DNA of 64,000 bases from Acheta domesticus. Taxonomy: Eukaryota > Arthropoda > Insecta > Orthoptera > Gryllidae. The stretch lies in the NCBI GenBank assembly GCA_031308135.1, contig JAHLJT010009419.1, positions 37,131,221 through 37,195,220 on the forward strand. The letters run 5' to 3'. The notes under the pieces were generated by a model. That model made no database searches. It saw only the letters and a list, made by a program, of their open reading frames with translations, and had not been told where the DNA came from. A program made the translations under genes and the position numbers. Below are positions 14,203 to 28,981 of this stretch, piece by piece (positions within the stretch are counted from its first letter, which is position 1; every line of letters starts with the position of its first letter).

Positions 14203-17200
14203 TGCTGCCTCAAACTTCGAGTACTACACTGCAGGAGCTCAGATGCACACACAACAAGTCGCACAGACGCAGTAGTGACGCCCGTGTCACAAACGCCCGC
14301 TTATAAGGCAAGCGAATGATGACGTCATGGCGTGCCTTAGCGAGTCGCTGATTGGTTGGAAATCCAATGTGGCGGCCTGGTTTCATGGCGCCGTTTTGAG
14401 TTGACGCTGCCTAATACGCATGCAGTCAACTTTCTGTCAATGTTCTCTTAACTTCAACAATGTACAACTGCAATAATTCTAGATATTGAAATCATTCATT
14501 TTTCTCGCCCACCAAAACGAAGGGTTGGCTTCCGTTTGCAAATCAGTTCAATCATCCCATAACTCTATTGTTATGGTTCGAAAACACACAATGTTTAGTA
14601 TTTTCTGTACATTCTGTTATTAGAAACATGGTTGGGTTTCCTGTTGTTCGTTCAGGTTACCGAGTTACGACACTTTGTGCATCAAAATCTTCAACTTATA
14701 CTTGGCTTTAAATTTGACAAGAAAAAAGCACACGTGGGCCATTTCACATGCAGCAGCTACATTGCTTTACGTTTCGGGGGACGGGCATTTTACTTCTCGC
14801 CTTCCATATAACTTTTTACACGCTATCAACAAAGCAGCTAATTTATTTACAACATTTCAATAAAATGAGACGCGTTGTATCCAGCGAGACATTATCTCCC
14901 ATATCTCGAAACACTCGCGGAATGCACCTCCCAGGTCTCTATACAATTTACTTCCGTCTTTGCGGACGAATTGAATTTAAAATTACCGCTTCAATATTTA
15001 CGTAGCGCCAACACTACATTATGGCCATACACAAAATGTAAGTGCTGTGTGATTATGTCAAACAGATCACAACTACGCTGCAATAAATAACTTTCTTTGG
15101 AAGATGTACAAGTTCTGTGCATTTCTTCATCTTAAAACGTTTTGCACGATTGTTTACAAACATGGATAAAATACTGATGGTTGCTGGTTCATGAGGAATT
15201 TACAAATCAATAGCTAGACTTTACAAGGAATTTGTGTGAACGTAGCATTGTGATTTTGCAGATAAAATTATGTCAATAGTATGCTTCCTACCAGCCAGAT
15301 TGTGAGTAGTAAGGTTACAGCAAATTAAACATCAATGTGTTTCAGTGGACGTGTCATTTGTGTTTAATGTTGTGAGGTTTGTTTTACCAAGATTCAACTT
15401 TGACGACGCAAACCGAGAAGTGTAGCCTATATCAAGGTAAGCAGGAAGCAGTGTTAAACCCTGATAAGACTAATTAACTTAAAATTTAGTTACATCCTTT
15501 ATCGCCCCCCCCCCCATTGTTTATAGATGTGTGCAAGTTACTAAGTTTCTATGGCACCCTCTTTTCTTTCAGAATATGAGTATAGAAACTCAAGTTCAAC
15601 AATTCTATTTTTGTAGTTCACTAGTGATTTTCATAGAACTGTAATTTTAAGTTCATACGATCAACTTGACAAGACTCGAATTGGGAATGAGTGTTACACA
15701 GACATGTTCCCTCAACAATTCTGTAGTACTTCCATTCAGTTTGACTCAGTGGAAATAGAACTACAGCCTTTACATTAGTGTCCTTATTTTAATACAATTT
15801 TCTTAAACTTCATAATAGATTGAAAGAAACAAAACATAGTTGTGAATAAAATGTAATTTTTACTACAAATGATTGCACTTTGAGATTGGTGTAAAAATTC
15901 ATATTGAAGGGCTTATTTCCATGTGAACTCTGCTCAAGCAAGGAAATAATTAGTACTTTCACTTTGCCTGCTACAGCCCAGAAATCTTTAAAGTAAACAG
16001 AACCTCAATCAAACACTTTGCTTTGGACCTTCTCCAATGCTTTACTCACCTGTAATGTCATACTCTTCACTGACTTCAGAAAGCTATTAGATAGTAGACT
16101 AAATGATATTTTGAAAACTAAACAAAATAACTTATAAGGACAAAGCTCTAAAAAAACTAGTACTTCAGATGTTGGATTCATACTCTTCGTCATTTACATT
16201 GGTTTGTGAGAAATTAGAATTTAATTCAGTTTTCTTGTGTGTGATTAAAATGACTACCAAGTTGTTGAGGCCACAACAGTAATTGTGAATATAACATAGG
16301 ATTTGACTCATTACCTACCTATACATTAGAGATATGTAAACATCTTTCAAAAGTAATCCTTCAAATTAGGCATTTCTTGAAGTGGTCCCCTAAAATTCAA
16401 TAGGTAGTTTGTAGCTGAAATTTTCTTAATCAAGAACAATGATAAAATTAAGAGCTAGCATACATTTGTCCTTTTTGTTTTCTCCAAGGGTGCTTGATAA
16501 AATTGTTTGTAAACTAAAGAGTAAATTTGAAGTATTAATAAAGCTTATTAGCAAACAATGTGATAAACTCAAGTGAAAAGAAGGTAGGGTTATCTTCAAT
16601 GAACTGTGGAAAGTTACATTCAGTAGAGTTTTCTTGGTACTTGAACAACAAGAGCAATTTTCTTATTTTAATGCTAATTAAACACTTACATTAAGTCTCT
16701 TCAATCTGTTTATTTTGAAATTGGTAACTGAGGGCCAAGGATTTTTTCATAGCCACTATCAGTTGTATAATTCCTATTCAATACAGTGTTTGTGTGTAAA
16801 ACCTTTTAGTGAAACTTCCTAAAATCCTGCCAGTGAAAAAATGAGACTTTTCCTCTTTTTGCCACACACACACACAAACACATATTTTAAAGTAAAGATG
16901 ATCCCCAATGAATAGAAAATTGATTGGCTAATAATTTAACTGTATTTAATACATGTACCACTTCAATAACTAAAGTTTACTCGTTTCTTTCTTTCTGCCC
17001 TTCCTTCCTCTGAATATGGTACCACAATCGCTTAACAGAAATGTTTCTCATTTACACTAGTGTATAGTTGAGGATGTATTAAAATGATACTATTTGGGGC
17101 CTATCAAATGCCTTAGGATGTTGGTATTTGAGGTTGTTCTAACAGGATAGTGCAGCTATTATCTTAACATTTGGAAACTGATGAAATAAATCATTAAATC

Positions 17201-18168
17201 TTTCAGTGTGTATGAATCTGACACAGAGAGAATAACTGAAGAAACAAGTACGTAATTACAGTGCTGTGTGTAACTGCTTTATATCAGTAGCAAACGCGCC
17301 CGAATTGATGTTAGAATGTTTGTTTTTACTGAAAAATAACCATTAATACTGTTTAAAATATAAGAGCGTTTGAAATAATTACTGCACCGTATCTGAGGTT
17401 TAACATAGTACCTGCACAAACGTGTTAATTATATTGAATGAATTATTCTAATGGTGTTTAATGCCAGAGCCCCATCCCCTTAACTATAGCTTAAATCGGC
17501 GACGACAGACAAAAATTCGCGTCATCAGATTGATCTGATAGTGAAAAGAAAGAAAATATTACGAACTTGGACACTTCACCGTCGTCGCCACGTTCTGTAC
17601 CTTAAGCTGGCAAATCTAACTCTGCGTTACCCTCAAAAATTTGGGATTTGTAATCCGAAATTTTGTAAGCAATGCAGAGATAAGTGGAAATCTACAGAAA
17701 AAATGAAAGGAGTGGTGACAGGAATAGTAACAGACACAAAGTACATTTTTACGTAATTTATTTTCAGTAAAATAGTAAGTACTACATACAATATCAAATC
17801 GAATAACTAGAACGCGTAATCAAGAATATTATGTACAGATTTACAACGTTTCAATTTACATTTTTCATTGAATAACTATGTACAGATTAAGGAACTTCGC
17901 CGCTTCAGCTGTACAAAATTGTACATAAGTAGTATTTGATTCATAGGACTTATTTACAATAGACGGGGAAGAGCTCACAATAAATAATGCATACATATTT
18001 ACAAATAACTTAAAAAACTATGTACAAATTACCACGCTTTGACACGTCAAAACTACATATTAACTATTTAACAATATGTACAAAATTGCCGTGATCCACA
18101 GCGATTGCCATTATCTCGACTGAATGGTTCGAGGTGCTAATGACATAAAGTTTCTTAAAGAATCCAGG

Positions 18169-19623
18169 TCAGAAACGCACCGTCTTCTTGGGCTTTACTG
18201 TATGCTGTGCAGCAGTCCTACGCTTCTTGCAAGGTTGTCGATCAGCAGTCTCCCGCAGGCGAGAAGGGAAAGCTGCAACCAGACACATAGCGATTAATCA
18301 CTAATAATGAATTTAAAAAAACAACACACACACACACAAACAGAAAAGTCAGAAAAGTAGGAAGGGAGCATACCAGCAAGGCACGCTGTGGGCCGTACAG
18401 ATACGGAGGGGGCGAACATTCGTTCATTCACCACGGGGCCTCGTCCGGTCAGGAACAGCTGTGGACAGAAAGAAAGAACAACGAGTTAAACAATGTGTGT
18501 ATTGAGAGAGGGTATCAGCTCGTGACACTCGCACTAGTGTTCCCTTCTTTACCCTCGATAGGGCCACTCACCTGCAGTGTCCAGCTGGCGCGCGTGGGCG
18601 TTGACGCGGGCGAAGGCGTGGGTGTGGGCCTGGCCGTGGCGTATGCGCGGAGGTAGAGATGCGGGAGCATTCTGGGCGGGACGGGCAGGGCGCACAATGG
18701 GACGTGCCGCCTCCTGCAGGGCAAGAAATGCCCCGCGCCCTTCGCGGAACAACTGACGGCGGATCCGGCGTCGAAGCTCGGGATCTGCGCGGCAGCGCGC
18801 CAGCCAAGCGCCTGGCTAACCCCCGCCGCTGCCACTAGCGAGGGCCCATCCAGCAGCCTGCGAACAGAAGCATAATTGTACAGTCATGCTAATCTAATAT
18901 CAACAACACGTCACGTCAGATCAATAGGGAAAGAGACAATACTCGAATGAAGATGAAGAAAAACATTCTAGAGAAAAAGTTAGGGAATGATAAGAACCGA
19001 ACACATTTGTCACGTAATTCTGCTAGTACACTAATTGTTTAACCAAAGAAATGTTCACACTGAGCTACGTGGCTCAACCTGTTATTCGTGTTATGTGCCA
19101 TTATAACATTGGAAAGATTCTCATCAAAATCTCAAACCCAACATATCGAACTTTTTGTTGTTGTTCTTTAAACACATCGTTATATCCGAACGTAACTAGG
19201 GAGAAACTATTTTCTGTGAAACCCATTTCATTACTATTCACGTAATACTCGAATAGTGGACATGAAACGTTCCCCTTAAGTTCAATTTTCCAAATTATTG
19301 CAGGCAAAATTTAAACTAATAAAATTAAAAGAACGGAAATCCTATCGCAATATTACTTTGCTACGAGACCAAAAGCACCCAAATGTTCGGTTCACATTCA
19401 AGAAGTACATTAAACACTTTGATGGGCAAGTAAAGCTTTGTAACTTGTAATGAAATACACCACATAAAATTGTAACAAACATGTAAAACGAGAAACTTAC
19501 CTCAAAATACGGGAGTGCAATCTCCGCTGGTAAATATCCCACTATATCCACTTGCGATGCTTCTTCCTCAAGTTCAGAGGAGTGCAAGTTCATGACGAAC
19601 ATAAAAGAGGAGAAAAATTCCAT
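18169..19623 (-). pseudogene. F-box protein gene, unit 4 (one-base indels in exons 1-3)
   Basis: Exons 19501-19623 (one extra base near the GGGATGC run), 18572-18857 (net +2 near the conserved Trp codon at about 18805), 18374-18458 (one extra G in a GGGG run) and 18169-18272 (consensus 104 nt, open to the stop). Splice signals are intact. It shares the Gln form of the F-box VS(Q/R)RW motif with units 1-3. As in units 2, 3 and 5, the frame breaks look like run-length errors. Confidence 0.75.
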
Positions 19624-22600
19624 TGCTGCCTCAAACTTCGAGTACTACACTGCAGGAGCTCAGATGCACACACAACAAGTCGCACAGACGCAGTAGTGAC
19701 GCCCGTGTCACAAACGCCGCTTATAAGGCAAGCGAATGATGACGTCATGGCGTGCCTTAGCGAGTCGCTGATTGGTTGGAAATCCAATGTGGCGGCCTGG
19801 TTTCATGGCGCCGTTTGAGTTGACGCTGCCTAATACGCATGCAGTCAACTTTCTGTCAATGTTCTCTTAACTTCAACAATGTACAACTGCAATAATTCTA
19901 GATATTGAAATCATTCATTTTTCTCGCCCACCAAAACGAAGGTTGGCTTCCGTTTTGCAAATCAGTTCAATCATCCCATAACTCTATTGTTATGGTTCGA
20001 AAACACACAATGTTTTAGTATTTTCTGTACATTCTGTTATTAGAAACATGGTTGGGTTTCCTGTTGTTCGTTCAGGTTACCGAGTTACGAACAACTTGTG
20101 CATCAAAATCTTCAACTTATACTTGGCTTTAAATTTGACAAGAAAAAGCACACGTGGGCCATTTCACATGCAGCAGCTACATTGCTTTACGTTTCGGGGG
20201 ACGGGCATTTTACTTCTCGCCTTCCATATAACTTTTTACACGCTATCAACAAAGCAGCTAATTTATTTACAACATTTCAATAAAATGAGACGCGTTGTAT
20301 CCAGCGAGACATATCTCCCATATCTCGAAACACTCGCGGAATGCACCTCCCAGGTCTCTATACAATTTACTTCCGTCTTTGCGGACGAATTGAATTTAAA
20401 ATTACCGCTTCAATATTTACGTAGCGCCAACACTACATTATGGCCATACACAAAATGTAAGTGCTGTGTGATTATGTCAAACAGATCACAACTACGCTGC
20501 AATAAATAACTTTCTTTGGAAGATGTACAAGTTCTGTGCATTTCTTCATCTTAAAACGTTTTGCACGATTGTTTACAAACATGGATAAAATACTGATGGT
20601 GCTGGTTCATGAGGAATTTACAAATCAATAGCTAGACTTTACAAGGAATTTGTGTGACCGTAGCATTGTGATTTTGCAGATAAAATTATGTCAATAGTAT
20701 GCTTCCTACCAGCCAGATTGTGAGTAGTAAGGTTACAGCAAATTAAACATCAATGTGTTTCAGTGGACGTGTCATTTGTGTTTAATGTTGTGAGGTTTGT
20801 TTTACCAAGATTCAACTTTGACGACGCAAACCGAGAAGTGTAGCCTATATCAAGGTAAGCAGGAAGCAGTGTTAAACCCTGATAAGACTAATAACTTAAA
20901 ATTTACGTTACATCCTTTATCGCCCCCCCCCCATTGTTTTATAGATGTGTGCAAGTTACTAAGTTTCTATGGCACCCTCTTTTCTTTCAGAATATGAGTA
21001 TAGAAACTCAAGTTCAACAATTCTATTTTTGTAGTTCAATAGTGATTTTCATAGAACTGTAATTTAAGTTCATACGATCAACTTGACAAGACTCGAATTG
21101 GGAATGAGTGTTACACAGACATGTTCCCTCAACAATTCTGTAGTACTTCCATTCAGTTGACTCAGTGGAAATAGAACTACAGCCTTTACATTAGTGTCCT
21201 TATTTTAATACAATTTTCTTAAACTTCATATAGATTGAAAGAAACAAAACATAGTTGTGAATAAAATGTAATTTTTTACTACAAATGATTGCACTTTGAG
21301 ATTGGTGTAAAAATTCATATTGAAGGGGCTTATTTCCATGTGAACTCTGCTCAAGCAAGGAAATAATTAGTACTTTCACTTTGCCTGCTACAGCCCAGAA
21401 ATCCTTTAAAGTAAACAGAACCTCAATCAAACACTTTGCTTTGGACCTTCTCCAATGCTTTACTCACCTGTAATGTCATACTCTTCACTGACTTCAGAAA
21501 GCTATTAGATAGTAGACTAAATGATATTTTGAAACTAAACAAAATAACTTATAAGGACAAAGCTCTAAAAAAACTAGTACTTCAGATGTTGGATTCATAC
21601 TCTTCGTCATTTACATTGGTTTGTGAGAAATTAGAATTTAATTCAGTTTTCTTGTGTGTGATTTAAAATGACTACCAAGTTGTTGAGGCCACAACAGTAA
21701 TTGTGAATATAACATAGGATTTGACTCATTACCTACCTATACATTAGAGATATGTAAACATCTTTCAAAAGTAATCCTTCAAATTAGGCATTTCTTTGAA
21801 GTGTCCCCTAAAATTCAATAGGTAGTTTGTAGCTGAAATTTCTTAATCAGAACAATGATAAAATTAAGAGCTAGCATACATTTGTCCTTTTTGTTTTCTC
21901 CAAGGGTGCTTGATAAAATTGTTTGTAAACTAAGAGTAAATTTGAAGTATTAATAAAGCTTATTAGCAAACAATGTGATAAACTCAAGTTGAAAAGAAGG
22001 TAGGTTATCTTCAATGAATGTGGAAAGTTACATTCAGTAGAGTTTTCTTGGTACTTGAACAACAAGAGCAATTTTCTTATTTTAATGCTAATTAAACACT
22101 TACATTAAGTCTCTTCAATCTGTTTATTTTGAAATTGGTAACTGAGGCAAGGATTTTTTCATAGCCACTATCAGTTGTATAATTCCTATTCAATACATGT
22201 TTGTGTGTAAAACCTTTTTAGTGAAACTTCCTAAAATCCTGCCAGTGAAAAAATGAGACTTTTCTCTTTTTGCCACACACACACACAAACACATATTTTA
22301 AAGTAAAGATGATCCCCAATGAATAGAAAATTGATTGGCTAATAATTTAAACTGTATTTAATACATGTACCACTTCAATAACTAAAGTTTACTCGTTTCT
22401 TTCTTTTCTGCCCTTCCTTCCTCTGAATATGGTACCACAATCGCTTAACAGAAATGTTTCTCATTTACACTAGTGTATAGTTGAGGATGTATTAAAATGA
22501 TACTATTTTGGGCCTATCAAATGCCTTAGGATGTGGTATTTGAGGTTGTTCTAACAGGATAGTGCAGCTATTATCTTAACATTTGGAAACTGATGAAATA

Positions 22601-23573
22601 AATCATTAAATCTTTCAGTGTGTATGAATCTGACACAGAGAGAATAACTGAAGAAACAAGTACGTAATTACAGTGCTGTGTGTAACTGCTTTATATCAGT
22701 AGCAAACGCGCCCGAATTGATGTTAGAATGTTGTTTTTACTGAAAAATAACCATTAATACTGTTTAAAATATAAGAGCGTTTGAAATAATTACTGCACCG
22801 TATCTGAGGTTTAACATAGTACCTGCACAAACGTGTAATTTATTGAATGAATTATTCTAATGGTGTTAATGCCAGAGCCCCATCCCCTTAACTATAGCTT
22901 AAATCGGCGACGACAGACAAAAATTCGCGTCATCAGATTGATCTGATAGTGAAAAGAAGAAAATATTACGAACTTGGACACTTCACCGTCGTCGCCACGT
23001 TCTGTACCTTAAGCTGGCAAATCTAACTCTGCGTTACCCTCAAATTTGGGATTTTGTAATCCGAAATTTGTAAGCAATGCAGATATAAGTGGAAATCTAC
23101 AGAAAAAATGAAAGGAGTGTGACAGGAATAGTAACAGACACAAAGTACATTTTTACGTAATTTATTTTCAGTAAAATAGTAAGTACTACATACAATATCA
23201 AATCGAATAACTAGAACGCGTAATCAAGAATATTATGTACAGATTTACAACGTTTCAATTTACATTTTTCATTGAATAACTATGTACAGATTAAGGAACT
23301 TCGCCGCTTCAGCTGTACAAAATTGTACATAAGTAGTATTTGATTCATAGGACTTATTTACAATAGACGGGGAAGAGCTCACAATAAATAATGCATACAT
23401 ATTTACAAATAACTTAAAAAACTATGTACAAATTACCACGCTTTGACACGTCAAAAACTACATATTAACTATTTAACAATATGTACAAAATTGCCGTGAT
23501 CCACAGCGATTGCCATTATCTCGACTGAATGGTTCGAGGTGCTAATGACATAAAGTTTCTTAAAGAATCCAGG

Positions 23574-25022
23574 TCAGAAACGCACCGTCTTCTTGGGCTT
23601 TACTGTATGCTGTGCAGCAGTCCTACGCTTCTTGCAAGGTTGTCGATCAGCAGTCTCCCGCAGGCGAGAAGGGAAAGCTGCAACCAGACACATAGCGATT
23701 AATCACTAATAATGAATTTAAAAAAACAACACACACACACACACAAACAGAAAAAGTCAGAAAAGTAGGAAGGGAGCATTACCAGCAAGGCACGCTGTGG
23801 GCCGTACAGATACGGAGGGGGCGAACCTTCGTTCATTCACCACGGGCCTCGTCCGGTCAGGAACAGCTGTGGACAGAAAGAAAGAACAACGAGTTAAACA
23901 ATGTGTGTATTGAGAGAGGGTATCAGCTCGTGACACTCGCACTAGTGTTCCCTTCTTTACCCTCGATTAGGGCCACTCACCTGCAGTGTCCAGCTGGCGC
24001 GCGTGGGCGTTGACGCGGGCGAAGGCGTGGGTGTGGGCCTGGCCGTGGCGTATGCGCGGAGGTAGAGATGCGGGAGCATTCTGGGCGGGACGGGCAGGGC
24101 GCACAATGGGACGTGCCGCCTCCTGCAGGGCAAGAAATGCCCCGCGCCCTTCGCGGAACAACTGACGGCGGATCCGGCGTCGAAGCTCGGATCTGCGCGG
24201 CAGCGCGCCAGCCAGCGCCGGCTAACCCCCGCCGCTGCCACTAGCGAGGGCCCATCCAGCAGCCTTGCGAACAGAAGCATAATTGTACAGTCATGCTAAT
24301 CTAATATCAACAACACGTCACGTCAGATCAATAGGGAAAGAGACAATACTCGAATGAAGATGAGAAAACATTCTAGAGAAAAGTTAGGGAATGTAAGAAC
24401 CGAAACACATTTGTCACGTAATTCTGCTAGTACACTAATTGTTTAACCAAAGAAATGTTCACACTGAGCTACGTGGCTCAACCTGTTATTCGTGTTATGT
24501 GCATTATAACATTGGAAAGATTCTCATCAAAATCTCAAACCCAACATATCGAACTTTTTGTTGTTGTTCTTTAAACACATCGTTATATCCGAACGTAACT
24601 AGGGAGAAACTATTTTCTGTGAAACCCATTTCATTACTATTCACGTAATACTCGAATAGTGGACATGAAACGTTCCCCTTAAGTTCAATTTTCCAAATTA
24701 TTGCAGGCAAAATTTAACTAATAAAATTAAAAGAACGGAAATCCTATCGCAATATTACTTTGCTACGAGACCAAAAGCACCCAAATGTTCGGTTCACATT
24801 CAAGAAGTACATTAAACACTTTGATGGGCAAGTAAAGCTTTGTAACTTGTAATGAAATACACCACATAAAATTGTAACAAACATGTAAACGAGAAACTTA
24901 CCTCAAAATACGGGATGCAATCTCCGCTGGTAAATATCCCACTATATCCACTTGCGATGCTTCTTCCTCAAGTGCAGAGGAGTGCAAGTTCATGACGAAC
25001 ATAAAGAGGAGAAAAATTCCAT
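23574..25022 (-). pseudogene. F-box protein gene, unit 5 (one-base deletion in exon 2)
   Basis: Exons 24902-25022, 23981-24263 (283 nt, one G missing in a GGG run near 24190), 23783-23866 (84 nt) and 23574-23677 (104 nt). Exons 3 and 4 are open. Exon 1 lacks one base upstream of the second ATG, which an internal start at 25002 would bypass. This is the first unit, reading left to right, with Arg instead of Gln in VS(Q/R)RW, a change shared with units 6 and 7. The exon 3 donor reads GTAATG and the exon 2 acceptor has an inserted base giving AAG. It also has a Met-to-Arg change in exon 3 and a Glu-to-Ala change in exon 1. Confidence 0.75.
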
Positions 25023-28000
25023 TGCTGCCTCAAACTTCGAGTACTACACTGCAGGAGCTCAGATGCACACACAACAAGTCGCACAGACGCAGTAGTGACG
25101 CCCGTGTCACAAACGCCGCTTATAAGGCAAGCGAATGATGACGTCATGGCGTGCCTTAAGCGAGTCGCTGATTGGTTGGAAATCCAATGTGGCGGCCTGG
25201 TTTCATGGCGCCGTTTTGAGTTGACGCTGCCTAATACGCATGCAGTCAACTTTCTGTCAATGTTCTCTTAACTTCAACAATGTACAACTGCAATAATTCT
25301 AGATATTGAAATCATTCATTTTTCTCGCCCACAAAACGAAGGGTTGGCTTCCGTTTTGCAAATCAGTTCAATCATCCCATAACTCTATTGTTATGGTTCG
25401 AAAACACACAATGTTTAGTATTTTCTGTACATTCTGTTATTAGAAACATGGTTGGGTTTCCTGTTGTTCGTTCAGGTTACCGAGTTACGACAACTTTGTG
25501 CATCAAAATCTTCAACTTATACTTGGCTTTAAATTTGACAAGAAAAAGCACACGTGGGCCATTTCACATGCAGCAGCTACATTGCTTTACGTTTCGGGGG
25601 ACGGGCATTTTACTTCTCGCCTTCCATATAACTTTTTACACGCTATCAACAAAGCAGCTAATTTATTTACAACATTTCAATAAAATGAGACGCGTTGTAT
25701 CCAGCGAGACATTATCTCCCATATCTCGAAACACTCGCGGAATGCACCTCCCAGGTCTCTATATACAATTTACTTCCGTCTTTGCGGACGAATTGAATTT
25801 AAAATTACCGCTTCAATATTTACGTAGCGCCAACACTACATTATGGCCATACACAAAATGTAAGTGCTGTGTGATTATGTCAAACAGATCACAACTACGC
25901 TGCAATAAATAACTTTCTTTGGAAGATGTACAAGTTCTGTGCATTTCTTCATCTTAAAACGTTTTGCACGATTGTTTACAAACATGGATAAAATACTGAT
26001 GGTTGCTGGTTCATGAGGAATTTACAAATCAATAGCTAGACTTTACAAGGAATTTTGTGTGACGTAGCATTGTGATTTTGCAGATAAAATTATGTCAATA
26101 GTATGCTTCCTACCAGCCAGATTGTGAGTAGTAAGGTTACAGCAAATTAAACATCAATGTGTTTCAGTGGACGTTGTCATTTGTGTTAATGTTGTGAGGT
26201 TTGTTTTACCAAGATTCAACTTGACGACGCAAACCGAGAAGTGTAGCCTATATCAAGGTAAGCAGGAAGCAGTGTTAAACCCTGATAAGACTAATAACTT
26301 AAAAATTTAGTTACATCCTTTATCGCCCCCCCCCCATTGTTTTATAGATGTGTGCAGTTACTAAGTTTCTATGGCACCCTCTTTTCTTTCAGAATATGAG
26401 TATAGAAACTCAAGTTCAACAATTCTATTTTTGTAGTTCAATAGTGATTTTCATAGAACTGTAATTTTAAGTTCATACGATCAACTTGACAAGACTCGAA
26501 TTGGGAATGAGTGTTACACAGACATGTTCCCTCAACAATTCTGTAGTACTTCCATTCAGTTGACTCAGTGGAAATAGAACTACAGCCTTTACATTAGTGT
26601 CCTTATTTTAATACAATTTTCTTAAACTTCATAATAGATTGAAAGAAACAAAACATAGTTGTGAATAAAATGTAATTTTTACTACAAATGATTGCACTTT
26701 GAGATTGGTGTAAAAATTCATATTGAAGGGCTTATTTCCATGTGAACTCTGCTCAAGCAAGGAAATAATTAGTACTTTTCACTTTGCCTGCTACAGCAGC
26801 CCAGAAATCTTTAAAGTAAACAGAACCTCAATCAAACACTTTGCTTTGGACCTTCTCCAATGCTTTACTCACCTGTAATGTCATACTCTTCACTGACTTC
26901 AGAAAGCTATTAGATAGTAGACTAAATGATATTTTGAAAACTAAACAAAATAACTTATAAGGACAAAGCTCTAAAAAAACTAGTACTTCCAGATGTTGGA
27001 TTCATACTCTTCGTCATTTACATTGGTTTGTGAGAAATTAGAATTTAATTCAGTTTTCTTGTGTGTGATTTAAAATGACTACCAAGTTGTTGAGGCCACA
27101 ACAGTAATTGTGAATATAACATAGGATTTGACTCATTACCTACCTATACATTAGAGATATGTAAACATCTTTCAAAAGTAATCCTTCAAATTAGGCATTT
27201 CTTGAAGTGTCCCCTAAAATTCAATAGGTAGTTTGTAGCTGAAATTTCTTAATCAAGAACAATGATAAAATTAAGAGCTAGCATACATTTGTCCTTTTTG
27301 TTTTCTCCAAGGGTGCTTGATAAAATTGTTTGTAAACTAAAGAGTAAATTTGAAGTATTAATAAAGCTTATTAGCAAACAATGTGATAAACTCAAGTTGA
27401 AAAGAAGGTAGGTTATCTTCAATGAATGTGGAAAGTTACATTCAGTAGAGTTTTCTTGGTACTTGAACAACAAGAGCAATTTTCTTATTTTAATGCTAAT
27501 TAAACACTTACATTAAGTCTCTTCAATCTGTTTATTTTGAAATTGGTAACTGAGGCAAGGATTTTTTCATAGCCACTATCAGTTGTATAATTCCTATTCA
27601 ATACATGTTTGTGTGTAAAACCTTTTAGTGAAACTTCCTAAAATCCTGCCAGTGAAAAAATGAGACTTTTCCTCTTTTTGCCACACACACACACAAACAC
27701 ATATTTTAAAGTAAAGATGATCCCCAATGAATAGAAAATTGATTGGCTAATAATTTAACTGTATTTAATACATGTACCACTTCAATAACTAAAGTTTACT
27801 CGTTTCTTTCTTTCTGCCCTTCCTTCCTCTGAATATGGTACCACAATCGCTTAACAGAAATGTTTCTCATTTACACTAGTGTATAGTTGAGGATGTATTA
27901 AAATGATACTATTTGGGCCTATCAAATGCCTTAGGATGTTGGTATTTGAGGTTGTTCTAACAGGATAGTGCAGCTATTATCTTAACATTTGGAAACTGAT

Positions 28001-28981
28001 GAAATAAATCATTAAATCTTTCAGTGTGTATGAATCTGACACAGAGAGAATAACTGAAGAAACAAGTACGTAATTACAGTGCTGTGTGTAACTGCTTTAT
28101 ATCAGTAGCAAACGCGCCCGAATTGATGTTAGAATGTTGTTTTTACTGAAAAATAACCATTAATACTGTTTAAAATATAAGAGCGTTTGAAATAATTACT
28201 GCACCGTATCTGAGGTTTAACATAGCACCTGCACAAACGTGTTAATTATATTGAATGAATTATTCTAATGGTGTTAATGCCAGAGCCCCATCCCCTTAAC
28301 TATAGCTTAAATCGGCGACGACAGACAAAAATTCGCGTCATCAGATGATCTGATAGTGAAAAGAAAGAAAATATTACGAACTTGGACACTTCACCGTCGT
28401 CGCCACGTTCTGTACCTTAAGCTGGCAAATCTAACTCTGCGTTACCCTCAAAATTTGGGATTTGTAATCCGAAATTTTGTAAGCAATGCAGAGATAATTG
28501 GAAATCTACAGAAAAAATGAAAGGAGTGTGACAGGAATAGTAACAGACACAAAGTACATTTTTACGTAATTTATTTTCAGTAAAATAGTAAGTACTACAT
28601 ACAATATCAAATCGAATAACTAGAACGCGTAATCAAGAATATTATGTACAGATTTACAACGTTTCAATTTACATTTTTCATTGAATAACTATGTACAGAT
28701 TAAGGAACTTCGCCGCTTCAGCTGTACAAAATTGTACATAAGTAGTATTTGATTCATAGGACTTATTTACAATAGACGGGGAAGAGCTCACAATAAATAA
28801 TGCATACATATTTACAAATAACTTAAAAAACTATGTACAAATTACCACGCTTTGACACGTCAAAACTACATATTAACTATTTAACAATATGTACAAAATT
28901 GCCGTGATCCACAGCGATTGCCATTATCTCGACTGAATGGTTCGAGGTGCTAATGACATAAAGTTTCTTAAAGAATCCAGG

